Shown: in pieces, positions 46,446 to 55,017 of the stretch | How positions within the stretch are numbered: position 1 is the stretch's first letter | Layout of the letters: every line of letters starts with the position of its first letter | Assembly (NCBI GenBank): GCA_035353175.1 | Contig: DAOPZC010000004.1 | Coordinates: 1 to 64,000, forward strand | Reading direction: 5' to 3' | Length of the DNA stretch: 64,000 bases | Origin: DAOPZC01 sp035353175 | GTDB taxonomy: Bacteria; Verrucomicrobiota; Kiritimatiellia; RFP12; UBA1067 | The notes under the pieces: model-generated | What the model saw: the letters and a program-made list of their open reading frames with translations, nothing else | Database searches by the model: none | Told to the model about the DNA's origin: nothing | Made by a program: the position numbers and the translations under genes

Positions 46446-47660
46446 ATGAAGACATTCGAATGTGTAGAGGGCGGCGTTACTGCGGCACGCGGATTCCGGG
46501 CGTGTGGCGTGGCGGCCGGCATCAAATACCAGAACCGTAAAGATATGGCGCTGGTGGTCGCGGATTCGCCGGCGGCGGTGGCGGCGGTGTACACCACGAA
46601 CAAAGTGGCTGCTGCGCCGGTGCAGATCGACCGCGAGCGGACGCGGTCTGGGCGGGCGCAGGCAGTGATCGTCAACAGCGGTTGCGCCAACGCGTGCACG
46701 GGCGACACGGGAATTGCGGATGCGTGCGAGATGGCGCGCCTCACGGCTGCGGAGTTGGGCATTGATGAGCAGTTGGTTTTGGTCTGCTCTACGGGCGTGA
46801 TCGGCGTACACTTGCCGATGGCTCGTATCGCGGCGGGCGCGAAGCTGGCGGCGGCGGCGTTGAGCCGCGAAGGGAGCGATGACGCGGCGCATGCGATCAT
46901 GACGACTGACACCGTGGACAAGCAGGTGGCGGTTGAGCTGGAGATCGATGGCAAGACGGTCTGCATCGGAGGCATGTGCAAGGGCTCCGGCATGATCGAG
47001 CCGAACATGGCGACGATGCTGGGCTTTATCACGACGGATGCGGCGGTCCATCCGAAGGCGCTGGACCAGGCGTTGCGCGAGGCGGTCGAGGTGAGTTTCA
47101 ACCGCGTGGTGGTGGACGGCGACCGCAGCACGAACGACACCGTGTTCCTGATGGCTAGCGGCGTGGCGGAGAACCAGATACTGACCCCTTACCATCCGCA
47201 GTGGCAGTATTTCGTGGACGCGCTGACGACCGTGTGCCTGGAGCTCGGCAAGAAGATGGTGCTGGATGGCGAGGGAGCGACCAAGTTTGTGACGGTGCGC
47301 GTGGAAGGTGCCCGGACGCTTGAAGACGCGCAGATGGCCGCGCGCGCGATTTCCAAATCGGCGCTGGTCAAGACCTCGTGGTTCGGGCTGGACCCCAACT
47401 GGGGCCGCGTGATCGCGGCGGTGGGGTATTCCGGAGCGGACGTGGAAGACCAGAAAGCGCAGATTTATTACGGCGATATTTGCGCGTATGACAAAGGCCG
47501 CGTGGCGGACAAGACGTTGCTCAAGTCGATGCAGGACGTGATGCGGAAACGCGCGTTCGACGTGACGGTGAATTTGAATCTCGGCGACGGCCAGGACACT
47601 GTGTATACGTGTGATTTCTCGTATGACTACGTGAAGATCAACGCGGAGTACACGACGTGA
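46446..47660 (+). CDS. argJ: Bifunctional glutamate N-acetyltransferase / ornithine acetyltransferase
   Basis: 404 residues. ArgJ moves the acetyl group from N-acetylornithine to glutamate, recycling acetyl in arginine synthesis. The self-cleavage site is intact: KGSGMIEPNMATMLGFITTDA-type text around Thr about 190, whose hydroxyl is the nucleophile after cleavage between Ala and Thr. Other family text: GFRACGVAAGIKY at the start, AVIVNSGCANACTG, VCSTGVIGVHLP, FNRVVVDGDRSTNDTV and LVKTSWFGLDPNWGR. Presence of ArgJ indicates the cyclic acetyl pathway; an argA-type enzyme is then not essential. First gene of the arginine run. Confidence 0.96.
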   Translation: MKTFECVEGGVTAARGFRACGVAAGIKYQNRKDMALVVADSPAAVAAVYTTNKVAAAPVQIDRERTRSGRAQAVIVNSGCANACTGDTGIADACEMARLTAAELGIDEQLVLVCSTGVIGVHLPMARIAAGAKLAAAALSREGSDDAAHAIMTTDTVDKQVAVELEIDGKTVCIGGMCKGSGMIEPNMATMLGFITTDAAVHPKALDQALREAVEVSFNRVVVDGDRSTNDTVFLMASGVAENQILTPYHPQWQYFVDALTTVCLELGKKMVLDGEGATKFVTVRVEGARTLEDAQMAARAISKSALVKTSWFGLDPNWGRVIAAVGYSGADVEDQKAQIYYGDICAYDKGRVADKTLLKSMQDVMRKRAFDVTVNLNLGDGQDTVYTCDFSYDYVKINAEYTT

Positions 47661-47667
47661 GGAAGGA

Positions 47668-47688
47668 GGCTCACGCACGCCGTGAGCC
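47668..47688 (+). other. Hairpin between argJ and argB
   Basis: Perfect 8-bp stem (47668-47675 GGCTCACG with 47681-47688 CGTGAGCC), five-base loop, lying in the 40-base gap. Its left arm takes in the last two bases of the GGAAGGAGG at 47661-47669. No T tract, so RNA stability or translation control is more likely than termination. Confidence 0.4.
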
Positions 47689-47700
47689 GCACAAAGGCGT

Positions 47701-48579
47701 ATGCAGGAAGCGATGCAAAAAGCGGCGGTGCTGACGGAGGCGCTGCCTTACATTCAGGATTTCAAGGGCTCGGTGGTGCTCGTGAAGGTTGGCGGCAGCG
47801 TGATGGAGGTTCCCGAGAATCTCGAGAGCCTGCTGACGGACATCGCGTTCATGAGCACGGTGGGCATCAAGACGGTGCTGGTGCACGGCGGCGGCAAGGC
47901 TATTTCGCGCGGCATGGAGGCGGCCGGCATTCCGCCGCATTTTGTGATGGGGCTGCGTGTGACCACGGAGGAAGCGATCCGCGTGGTCGAGCGGGTCATC
48001 AAGAGCGAGGTCAACGCCAACGTGGTTCGGTTGCTGCAGAAGCACCTCGCCAACGCGCGTCCCTTGCACGGCGACTGGATTTTCGGTGTCGAAAAAAAGG
48101 TGGGCAAGAATCCAGAGACGGGCGAAGCCTTGGACTGGGGCTACGTCGGAGAGCCGGTGACGGTCGATACCCGTTCCGTGGCGGAGATGCTCGATGCGGG
48201 GATTGTCCCGGTCGTGACGCCGCTCGGTACGGGGCTGGACGGCAAGCTGTATAACGTCAACGCGGACACGGCGGCTGCGGCTCTGGCCAAAGCCATGAAG
48301 GTCCGCAAGCTGGCGTTCATTTCGGATGTGCCGGGATTGCTGATGGACGTGAACGATCCTTCCTCTCTGCTTGCGACGTTGCGGATCGGCAACGTGAAGA
48401 AGCTGAAGGAAACCGGTGTTGTGGGTGGCGGGATGCTGCCTAAGTTGGACAGCTGCGTGGACGCGATTCAAGCCGGGGTGGGGAAAGTTCACCTCGTCGA
48501 CGGCCGCATGCCCCATTCGCTGTTGCTGGAAATTTTCACGAAAAAAGGTGTAGGAACGGAGATCATAGCAGATGAGTAA
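47701..48579 (+). CDS. argB: Acetylglutamate kinase
   Basis: 292 residues from 47701; ATG 47713, preceded by AGGA, is the alternative start. Amino-acid kinase fold: VVLVKVGGSVME at the first strand, VLVHGGGKAISRGMEAAGI for the Gly-rich loop, GLRVTTEEAI, PVVTPLGTGLDGKLYNVNADTAA-type text split here as NVNADTAAAALA, and FISDVPGLL. It phosphorylates N-acetylglutamate using ATP. A 14-residue stretch KKVGKNPETGEALD looks like a family-variable insertion. It overlaps argD by eight bases. Confidence 0.96.
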   Translation: MQEAMQKAAVLTEALPYIQDFKGSVVLVKVGGSVMEVPENLESLLTDIAFMSTVGIKTVLVHGGGKAISRGMEAAGIPPHFVMGLRVTTEEAIRVVERVIKSEVNANVVRLLQKHLANARPLHGDWIFGVEKKVGKNPETGEALDWGYVGEPVTVDTRSVAEMLDAGIVPVVTPLGTGLDGKLYNVNADTAAAALAKAMKVRKLAFISDVPGLLMDVNDPSSLLATLRIGNVKKLKETGVVGGGMLPKLDSCVDAIQAGVGKVHLVDGRMPHSLLLEIFTKKGVGTEIIADE

Positions 48580-49774
48580 GAGTACTGATATTGCCGCATT
48601 GTTTGACCAGTATGTGATGCACACGTATTCGCCGACTGCGACGCTGACCAGCGGCAGCGGCTGCAAGGTGCGCGATCCGGACGGCAAGACCTATCTCGAC
48701 TTTACGGCTGGAATCGCCGTTCACAACGTCGGACACTGTCACCACAAGGTCGTGAAGGCCGTCCAGGACCAGGTGGCCACGCTGGGACACTGCTCCAACC
48801 TGTTCTACAATGTGAACCAGGCCTTGTTGGCGCAGCGTCTGTCGAAGTTGTCGCTCAACGGCAAGTGCTTCTTCTGCAACTCCGGCGCCGAGGCCAACGA
48901 GGCGATGATCAAGGTCGCCCGACTGTGGGGCAGCGAGAAGGGCAAGTACGAGATCATCACCATGCAGAACTCTTTCCACGGACGGACGCTCGCGACCATT
49001 GCCGCGACCGGCCAGACCAAGGTGCAGAAAGGGTTTGATCCGTTGCCGATCGGTTTTACCTACGCCGAGTTCAACAACCTCGAGTCCGTGAAGGCGGCGG
49101 TGAATGAGCGCACGGTGGCCGTGATGCTGGAGGCTGTACAGGGCGAGGGCGGCGTGATGCCCGCGACCGAAGAGTTTATGACGGGCGTCCGCAAGTTGTG
49201 TGACGAGAAGGGCCTGCTGATGCTCTGCGACGAGGTCCAGTGCGGTATGGGCCGGACCGGCAAATGGTTCGCCTGGCAGAATTACGCGGTCAAGCCGGAC
49301 GCTTTCACGCTTGCCAAGGCGTTGGCTGACGGCATCCCGATGGGTGCTTTGGTGGCCTCGCCCGCGCTGTCGGATGTTTTTAAGCCCGGCAACCACGCGT
49401 CCACGTTCGGCGGGAACCCGGTGTCGAGCGCGGCCGCCCTGGCCGTTCTCGACGTGATCGAGGAAGAGGCTTTGGTCAAGCGCGCGGAAGAGGCCGGCAA
49501 CCTGTTCGTGGAGGGACTCAACGTCTTCGCCGAGAAGTACAAGCAGGTGCTCGAGATCCGCGGCAAGGGCCTGATGGTCGGCATGGTGATTGAAGGCGCG
49601 GCGAAAGAGGTCGTGGACGCCTGCCGGGACATGGGGCTGCTGTGCTGTGTAGCCGGCGAGCACGTGGTGCGTTTCCTCCCGCCGCTCAACGTGAAGGACA
49701 GCGATTTGGAGGAGGGGCTGGAAATGATCGGCGACGCTTTGGACCAGCTCTTCGGAGAGCAGGAAGAGGCATAA
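48572..49774 (+). CDS. argD: Acetylornithine aminotransferase
   Basis: 400 residues. Class III PLP aminotransferase that converts N-acetylglutamate semialdehyde to N-acetylornithine (may also act on ornithine or other omega-amines). Motifs: LDFTAGIAVHNVGHCHHKVV, CNSGAEANEAMIKVAR, SFHGRTLAT, LLMLCDEVQCGMGRTGKWF with the PLP-ring Asp, and the Schiff-base Lys about residue 249 in FTLAKALADGIPMGA. ATG lies within the end of argB, giving translational coupling. argC and argF/argH are not in the window. Confidence 0.95.
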   Translation: MSKSTDIAALFDQYVMHTYSPTATLTSGSGCKVRDPDGKTYLDFTAGIAVHNVGHCHHKVVKAVQDQVATLGHCSNLFYNVNQALLAQRLSKLSLNGKCFFCNSGAEANEAMIKVARLWGSEKGKYEIITMQNSFHGRTLATIAATGQTKVQKGFDPLPIGFTYAEFNNLESVKAAVNERTVAVMLEAVQGEGGVMPATEEFMTGVRKLCDEKGLLMLCDEVQCGMGRTGKWFAWQNYAVKPDAFTLAKALADGIPMGALVASPALSDVFKPGNHASTFGGNPVSSAAALAVLDVIEEEALVKRAEEAGNLFVEGLNVFAEKYKQVLEIRGKGLMVGMVIEGAAKEVVDACRDMGLLCCVAGEHVVRFLPPLNVKDSDLEEGLEMIGDALDQLFGEQEEA

Positions 49775-49799
49775 GTCTCTCGGTTTGTTAATGTTCCTG

Positions 49800-49819
49800 G
49801 CCCCGTGGAACGACGGGGC
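49800..49819 (+). other. Hairpin in the argG leader
   Basis: Perfect 7-bp GC-rich stem (49800-49806 GCCCCGT with 49813-49819 ACGGGGC) and six-base loop, 21 bases before the argG ATG and just upstream of its GGGAG. No T tract follows. Possible leader structure. Confidence 0.35.
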
Positions 49820-49840
49820 TTGCGGGCGGGAGTAATAGTA

Positions 49841-51082
49841 ATGGCTTTGACGTTTGCGGATTTGAAGGGCAAGACGGTTGGTGCGTGTGTTTCGGGCGGG
49901 CTGGACAGCCGCACGATCGCAAAAGTGATGGTCGAGGCGGGCGTGAACGTGGTCGCTTTTTCGGCGGACCTCGGGCAGCCCGACGAAAAGGACATCAACG
50001 ACATCAAGAAGCGCATGGCGCCGTGCGGCGTGGACACCGTGATCGTGGATCTCAAGGACGCGATGGCCGATGCGTGTTTCCAGGTGATCGAGACGCAGGC
50101 CATGTATGACGGCGGCTATTGGAATTCGACCGGTATCGCGCGCGCGGTGACGGTGCGCGGCCTGATCCCGGAGATGAAGAAGCGCAAATGTACGGTGCTC
50201 GTACACGGCGCGACCGGCCGCGGCAACGACCAGATGCGCTTCGAGCGCTACACCAACGTGCTCGCGCCCGCCATGGCTGTCTATTCGCCGTGGCGCGATG
50301 CGGAACTGCTCAAGAAGTTTGCGGGCCGCACGCAGATGGTCGCGTTCTTGGCGCAGTTCGGCATACAGGCTTTTGTCGGCGCGAAGAAAAAATACTCGAC
50401 GGATGCCAATCTCGCGGGCCTTTCACACGAAGCCGAAGACCTCGAGAGCATGGAGACCTCCATGCTGATCGTCGAGCCTACGATGGGCGTGTGGCCGCAG
50501 CAGGCACCCGATAAAATTGAAAAGTTCACCGTGCGTTTCGAGAAGGGCCGCGCGGTCCAGATGAACGGCAAGGACGTGACGCCGCTCGAGGCGATGAAGC
50601 TGGCGAACAAGCTGGCCGGACGCAACGGCGTCGGCATGAAGCACGCGCTCGAAAACCGGATCATCGGCACGAAGAGCCGCGGCGTGTATGAGGCGCCCGG
50701 CATGGAACTGTTGGGCACGTGTCTGCGCTATGTGTATCAGGCCACGTTGGACCGCCGTGCGGGACTGCTCTTCGGCCAGTTGTCCAAACTCGTCGCGGAC
50801 CAGATCTACGATGGTCGCTATTTTGATCCCGTGACTCAGGCCGCACGTGCGGCGATCGGCACGTTTTCCAAACACGCGTCGGGAACGGTCGAGGTGGGCC
50901 TGTACAAGGGCAATCTCTTTTTCAACTCGCTTTCAGGCTGTAAGGCGTCGATCTACAACGAGGCCGATTCGTCCATGGAAGCTAGCAACGGACTGAATCC
51001 GGTGAGTTCGCAAGGGTTCGCTGAGATCCAGAGCGTCGAGGCCCGCATGTTGGCGCAGGCCGGGCAGATCGTCGCGAAATGA
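49841..51082 (+). CDS. argG: Argininosuccinate synthase
   Basis: 413 residues from ATG 49841 (GGGAG eight bases upstream; the open frame extends to 49805). Ligates citrulline and aspartate with ATP. The N-type pyrophosphatase P-loop is GACVSGGLDSRTIAK. Other family text: VHGATGRGNDQMRFERY, CP-like DANLAGLSHEAEDLE, GVGMKHALENRIIGTKSRGVYE and PGMELLGTCLRYV. The region 130-160 and the length are typical. It is followed after seven bases by a DHOD-like gene, so the transcript likely continues. Confidence 0.95.
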   Translation: MALTFADLKGKTVGACVSGGLDSRTIAKVMVEAGVNVVAFSADLGQPDEKDINDIKKRMAPCGVDTVIVDLKDAMADACFQVIETQAMYDGGYWNSTGIARAVTVRGLIPEMKKRKCTVLVHGATGRGNDQMRFERYTNVLAPAMAVYSPWRDAELLKKFAGRTQMVAFLAQFGIQAFVGAKKKYSTDANLAGLSHEAEDLESMETSMLIVEPTMGVWPQQAPDKIEKFTVRFEKGRAVQMNGKDVTPLEAMKLANKLAGRNGVGMKHALENRIIGTKSRGVYEAPGMELLGTCLRYVYQATLDRRAGLLFGQLSKLVADQIYDGRYFDPVTQAARAAIGTFSKHASGTVEVGLYKGNLFFNSLSGCKASIYNEADSSMEASNGLNPVSSQGFAEIQSVEARMLAQAGQIVAK

Positions 51083-51089
51083 GGACCGC

Positions 51090-52079
51090 ATGGCGAACCT
51101 GAAGACCTCCTATTTGGGACTGGAGTTGAAGAACCCGCTCGTCGTCAGTTCGTGTCCGTTCACCGATGATGTCGAATCCGTCGCGAAGCTGGAGGCGGCG
51201 GGGGCTTCCGCCGTGGTGCTGCGCTCGATTTTCGAGGAGCAGATCCAGTCCGATGTGTCGGATATGTACACGGCGCTCGAAGGCGACACGAGCATGGCGG
51301 CGTTGGAGTATCTGCGCGCCGATCTTCCCGGGCGGCTCGGCCCCGAAAAGTATCTCGATAAGATCGCGGCCATGCGCCAACGCGTGAAGATCCCGATCAT
51401 CGCCAGCGTCAATTGCGTGAACGCGTCGAACTGGGTCAGCTACGCAAAAAAAATTGAACGTGCGGGAGCGGATGCGCTGGAGCTGAACCTCTATCACATG
51501 CCGGTTGATCCGGGCGAGACGGCTGATTTGGTGGAGGCGCGACGGCTGATGCTGGTCAAGGCGGTTCTCGCCGAGGTGCGGCTGCCGGTGGCGGTCAAGT
51601 TGAGCAGCCACTATACTGCGCTGTTGTCGTTCGCGCGGATGCTCGATACGGCAGGCGTACGCGGTTTGGTGTTTTTCAACCGGTTTCTGCAGACAGACGT
51701 GAATACCGACGACGAGTCGATTTACTACGCGCCCAACTATTCATCGCCTCACGTCTTGCACTCGCAGCTGCGTTGGACGGCCGTGATCCGCGACTGGGTG
51801 CGATGCAACATCGCGATCAGCGGCGGGATCCATTCGGGAAATGATCTGGTGAAGGCGTTGTTGGTTGGCGCGGACGTCGGATGTGTCTGTTCGGTGTTGC
51901 ACCTTCGGCAGGATTTCGGAGTGATCCGCGAGATTCTGGACGCGTTGGCCGGCTGGATGGACCGCAAGGGCTATCCGTCGCTTTCGGGTTTCCGGGGCAA
52001 GCTGCGCGAGACCGATTTCGATGACGGGTGCGGGTTTGAACGCGCCCAGTACATCAAAGCGGCTTCCCAAATCTCTTGA
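51090..52079 (+). CDS. Dihydroorotate-dehydrogenase-like flavoprotein
   Basis: 329 residues; ATG 51090 with GAGG six bases upstream. FMN-binding TIM barrel of the DHOD superfamily: MANLKTSYLGLELKNPLVV at the N-terminus, IIASVNCVNASNWVSYAKKIERAGADALELNLYH (split text), LPVAVKLSS, and phosphate-binding IAISGGIHSGNDLVKALLVGAD. The usual PyrD segment with Asn-x-Ser/Cys and PN near the active-site base is replaced by ELNLYHMPVD, so this is probably a paralogue rather than true PyrD. Substrate is unknown. It sits in the arginine run, which shares carbamoyl phosphate with pyrimidine synthesis. Confidence 0.85.
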   Translation: MANLKTSYLGLELKNPLVVSSCPFTDDVESVAKLEAAGASAVVLRSIFEEQIQSDVSDMYTALEGDTSMAALEYLRADLPGRLGPEKYLDKIAAMRQRVKIPIIASVNCVNASNWVSYAKKIERAGADALELNLYHMPVDPGETADLVEARRLMLVKAVLAEVRLPVAVKLSSHYTALLSFARMLDTAGVRGLVFFNRFLQTDVNTDDESIYYAPNYSSPHVLHSQLRWTAVIRDWVRCNIAISGGIHSGNDLVKALLVGADVGCVCSVLHLRQDFGVIREILDALAGWMDRKGYPSLSGFRGKLRETDFDDGCGFERAQYIKAASQIS

Positions 52080-52126
52080 ATAACGTGGCGGCGTAGTGGG
52101 ACATGAGGGACGTAAGGAACGACCCG

Positions 52127-52915
52127 ATGTTCGATGCGCATACACATCTGCAGGACCCGCGTTTGAGCGGGGTGCTCGACGAGGTGATCCGCAACGCGGC
52201 GCAGGCCGGCGTGACGGGCTTGTGCTGTTGTGGAACGACCCCCGATGACTGGGAAGCGACGCGCCGACTTGCGTCTGCACCGTTGCCGTTTGTCGTTGTG
52301 CCGGCGTTCGGCGTCCACCCGTGGTATGTCAGACACCTTCCGGAGCAGTGGTTCGAGACGCTGGAACTCTATCTGGATAACAGTCCGGTCGCGGTGATCG
52401 GGGAGATCGGGCTCGACGGCATACTCGATAATGTCCCCATCGAGGCACAGGAAAAATATTTTGTCCGTCAGTTGGACTTGGCCGTGCGGGTGCGGCGCCC
52501 TGTGGTTTTGCACGGGGCCCGAGTCTGGGGCCGGCTGGTCGAAGTCCTCAAACCGTATGCCCGCAAGTTGCCGGGGTTCATCGCGCACGGGTTCGCCGGC
52601 TCTGCCGAAATTTTGAAGCAGATACTCGACATGGGCGGTTATGTGTCGTTCGCCGGATCGGTCTGTAACCCGAAATCGGAAAAGATCCGGGCGGCGGCGC
52701 GCGAAATTCCGGACAGTCAGCTTCTGATCGAAACCGATTCGCCCGACATATTTCCGAACGGGGGCCGTCCGGCCGCCGTTGGCGCAAACGGAAAACCGCT
52801 GAATCAGCCGGCCAATCTGGTCTGCCTGCTCAATGAGGTGGCGGTACTGCGTCACACGACGCCCGAAGCACTGTCGGATCTGACCGGCGCCAACGCGCGC
52901 CGCGTCTTGCTGTAA
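52127..52915 (+). CDS. TatD-family metal-dependent hydrolase
   Basis: 262 residues from ATG 52127 (AAGGA upstream; ATG 52103 is an alternative). Amidohydrolase-type barrel: first metal pair FDAHTHLQD, PAFGVHPWYV, bridging Glu in AVIGEIGLDG, PVVLHGAR, FIAHGFAGSAE and LLIETDSPDIFP with the final Asp. Known TatD proteins are 3'-5' DNA/RNA exonucleases or phosphodiesterases; cellular role is general. It follows the DHOD-like gene by 47 bases and closes the run. Confidence 0.92.
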   Translation: MFDAHTHLQDPRLSGVLDEVIRNAAQAGVTGLCCCGTTPDDWEATRRLASAPLPFVVVPAFGVHPWYVRHLPEQWFETLELYLDNSPVAVIGEIGLDGILDNVPIEAQEKYFVRQLDLAVRVRRPVVLHGARVWGRLVEVLKPYARKLPGFIAHGFAGSAEILKQILDMGGYVSFAGSVCNPKSEKIRAAAREIPDSQLLIETDSPDIFPNGGRPAAVGANGKPLNQPANLVCLLNEVAVLRHTTPEALSDLTGANARRVLL

Positions 52916-52955
52916 ATCCGAGGCTCTGCTATTCTTCGTTGAAAAGGGGGGGAGA

Positions 52956-54242
52956 ATGACTCAAACGCGCAGATCTTTTTTAAAGGCGTCATTAGCGGCG
53001 GCGGTGTTCCCGAACCTTGTGCCCGCTTCGGCGTTCGGCGCCAATGCGCGTCTCGCCATGGCGGTGGTGGGTACGGGAGGACGAGGCCGGCATTTGGCGC
53101 GGCAGTTTGCGAAATTGAACGGCGTGCGCGTGGTGGCCGCATGTGACGTTGATTCGCGCGAGTTGAAAAAGTGCCTCGACGAAACGAATCGGCAATACGG
53201 CGACACGGCGTGTCACGGGTACACTGATTTCCGGGAGGTCGTGTCCCTTAAAGACGTCGACGCGGTGACGGTCGCCACGCCGGACCATTGGCACGCGCTC
53301 GTCAGCATCGCCGCTGCGCGCGCAGGGAAACACGTTTTTTGCGAGAAGCCGTTGGCCAATTCCATCGGCGAGAGCAAGGCCCTGCGCGACGCGGTTCGGA
53401 AGGCCGGTGTCGTGCTCCAGACCGGTAGCTGCGAACGTTCACGGGACAGCGCGCGCTACTGCTGCGAGGTGGTGCGGAACGGCTACATCGGAAAGCTCCA
53501 TACGATGTTGATCAACCTGCCGACCGATCAGGGACACCACGAGCGGGTTCGTCAGCAGACGTCTCTGCCGGCCCCCGAACAGCCGCCTGCCGAGCTGAAT
53601 TACGATCTCTGGCTGGGGCACACGCCGAAGATCCCGTATTATCCGGGGCTCCATCCCGGAAGTTGGCGCTTCCACCTGAGCTTCGGCTGCGGCGAGATGT
53701 CAGACCGCGGCGCGCACGTGATCGATCTCGCCCAGCTCGGCAACAATTCGGATGATACCGGACCGGTTGCGATTGAAGCCAAAGGCTGGGAGGATGCGCA
53801 CGGGCTCTACAATGCGCCGATGTCGTTCGAGTTTGAGAACACTTACGCCAACGGCGTCAAGATGCTCGGCGGCACTGCGCGCAAGCCCCGCGGCGTGCGG
53901 TTCGAAGGCGATGAGGGCTGGATATTCCTGCGGATCCACGAGGGGACGTTAGAAGCGTCGGACGGACGACTGCTTAAGCTTGATCCGGCGACATTTAAGC
54001 TGCGACTCGGGCGCACAAGCAGCCACGAGCAAAATTTTCTCGACGCCGTCAAAAGTGGTACCCCGCTTTTCGCGGACGTTGAGGTCGGACATCGCAGTTG
54101 TACGGCGTGTCTCGTCAACATGATGGCGATGCGGCTGAAACGCAAGCTGACGTGGGACCCGGTGAAAGAGAGGTTCGTCGGCGACGAGGAGGCCAACCGG
54201 CTCATGATGCCGGTGATGCGTGCGCCTTGGTCGTTGGCGTAA
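52956..54242 (+). CDS. Tat-exported Gfo/Idh/MocA oxidoreductase
   Basis: 428 residues; twin-arginine signal QTRRSFLKASLAAAVFP. GGGG-type RBS at 52945-52953. NAD(P)-binding start MAVVGTGGRGRHLARQF, DVDAVTVATPDHWHALVS, and an intact HVFCEKPLANS with the catalytic Lys, unlike the relative at 44679. C-terminal text NYDLWLGHTPKIPYYP, SFGCGEMSDRGAHVIDLAQ and the usual tail MRLKRKLTWDPVKERFVGDEE-like are present. Probable periplasmic oxidation or reduction of a sugar or sugar-derived alcohol; such proteins abound in Planctomycetes, Verrucomicrobia and Bacteroidetes. No obvious operon partner. Confidence 0.93.
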   Translation: MTQTRRSFLKASLAAAVFPNLVPASAFGANARLAMAVVGTGGRGRHLARQFAKLNGVRVVAACDVDSRELKKCLDETNRQYGDTACHGYTDFREVVSLKDVDAVTVATPDHWHALVSIAAARAGKHVFCEKPLANSIGESKALRDAVRKAGVVLQTGSCERSRDSARYCCEVVRNGYIGKLHTMLINLPTDQGHHERVRQQTSLPAPEQPPAELNYDLWLGHTPKIPYYPGLHPGSWRFHLSFGCGEMSDRGAHVIDLAQLGNNSDDTGPVAIEAKGWEDAHGLYNAPMSFEFENTYANGVKMLGGTARKPRGVRFEGDEGWIFLRIHEGTLEASDGRLLKLDPATFKLRLGRTSSHEQNFLDAVKSGTPLFADVEVGHRSCTACLVNMMAMRLKRKLTWDPVKERFVGDEEANRLMMPVMRAPWSLA

Positions 54243-54261
54243 TGCGGCGGTTTTGTGCGGT

Positions 54262-54966
54262 TCAGTTGCGCGCTGGCAAAGGGACGGGGTTTCGTAGAAG
54301 AAACAGTCCGGATCCTGCGACGCAGAGGCTCAAGCCGCACGCGAAGAGCGGCCATGAGTAGGCCGCACATTTGTATCCGTGCGCCAGAATTGCCCCGGTG
54401 TCTTTTACAAATGACCAGTACAGGATGAAAAGGCCTGCTGTTTGTATCACGATGGAGAGAATCGTCTGCCGGGTCTTCCGGCCTGACTCCTCCAGCAAGA
54501 AGAGCGTTCCGCAGGCAAGAACGAAATAGACGCTGATCAGAACCGGGGCCAGAACGGGGCCGTACCAAGGCTTCGGTATCAGGAAAAGGCAGTCCCATTC
54601 GAGCCAGGCGGATGGCCAGTTCGCCAACCATTTGAGGCCCGCATAATACAGGATGTCCCAGACGCCGAACATCACGAAGAACGACGCGAACCGCGAGCGG
54701 GGGGTCGACCCTGCGAGCCACGCGGTCGTCGTCAGCATGATGAGGGTGCTCGCCTCGCGGATAAGCTCCACATGCCGGCCGAGGCGTGCTGGCGGATGCC
54801 CGGACTCCACGCCTTCCGGCAGGATGAGACGCCGCAAGTAGATCACGCAAATCGCCTCAAGGAGACCCATGGCGAGGGCGAAGATCAGGATTAACGTCAG
54901 ACGCGCCCATCCATTTTTGAGGCGCGGATTCTGATGATTTCCGGCGATCGTCTTTGCGTGGCCCAT
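54262..54966 (-). CDS. Integral membrane protein of unknown function
   Basis: 234 residues on the minus strand, GAAGGAGATC before the ATG. Six hydrophobic segments are visible: LTLILIFALAMGLLEAICVIYL, ASTLIMLTTTAWLAG, FASFFVMFGVWDILYYAGL, VLAPVLISVYFVLACGTLFLL (after WYGP), ILSIVIQTAGLFILYWSFV and WPLFACGLSLCVAGSGLFLL. No family is recognised. It converges with the Gfo/Idh gene (20 bases) and lies just after the GH123-like gene on the same strand. Confidence 0.8.
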   Translation of the reverse strand: MGHAKTIAGNHQNPRLKNGWARLTLILIFALAMGLLEAICVIYLRRLILPEGVESGHPPARLGRHVELIREASTLIMLTTTAWLAGSTPRSRFASFFVMFGVWDILYYAGLKWLANWPSAWLEWDCLFLIPKPWYGPVLAPVLISVYFVLACGTLFLLEESGRKTRQTILSIVIQTAGLFILYWSFVKDTGAILAHGYKCAAYSWPLFACGLSLCVAGSGLFLLRNPVPLPARN

Positions 54967-55017
54967 GTCGGATCTCCTTCCAACGGTGAATAAGCGCTGA
55001 TCCTTTGTTTCGTCGGC

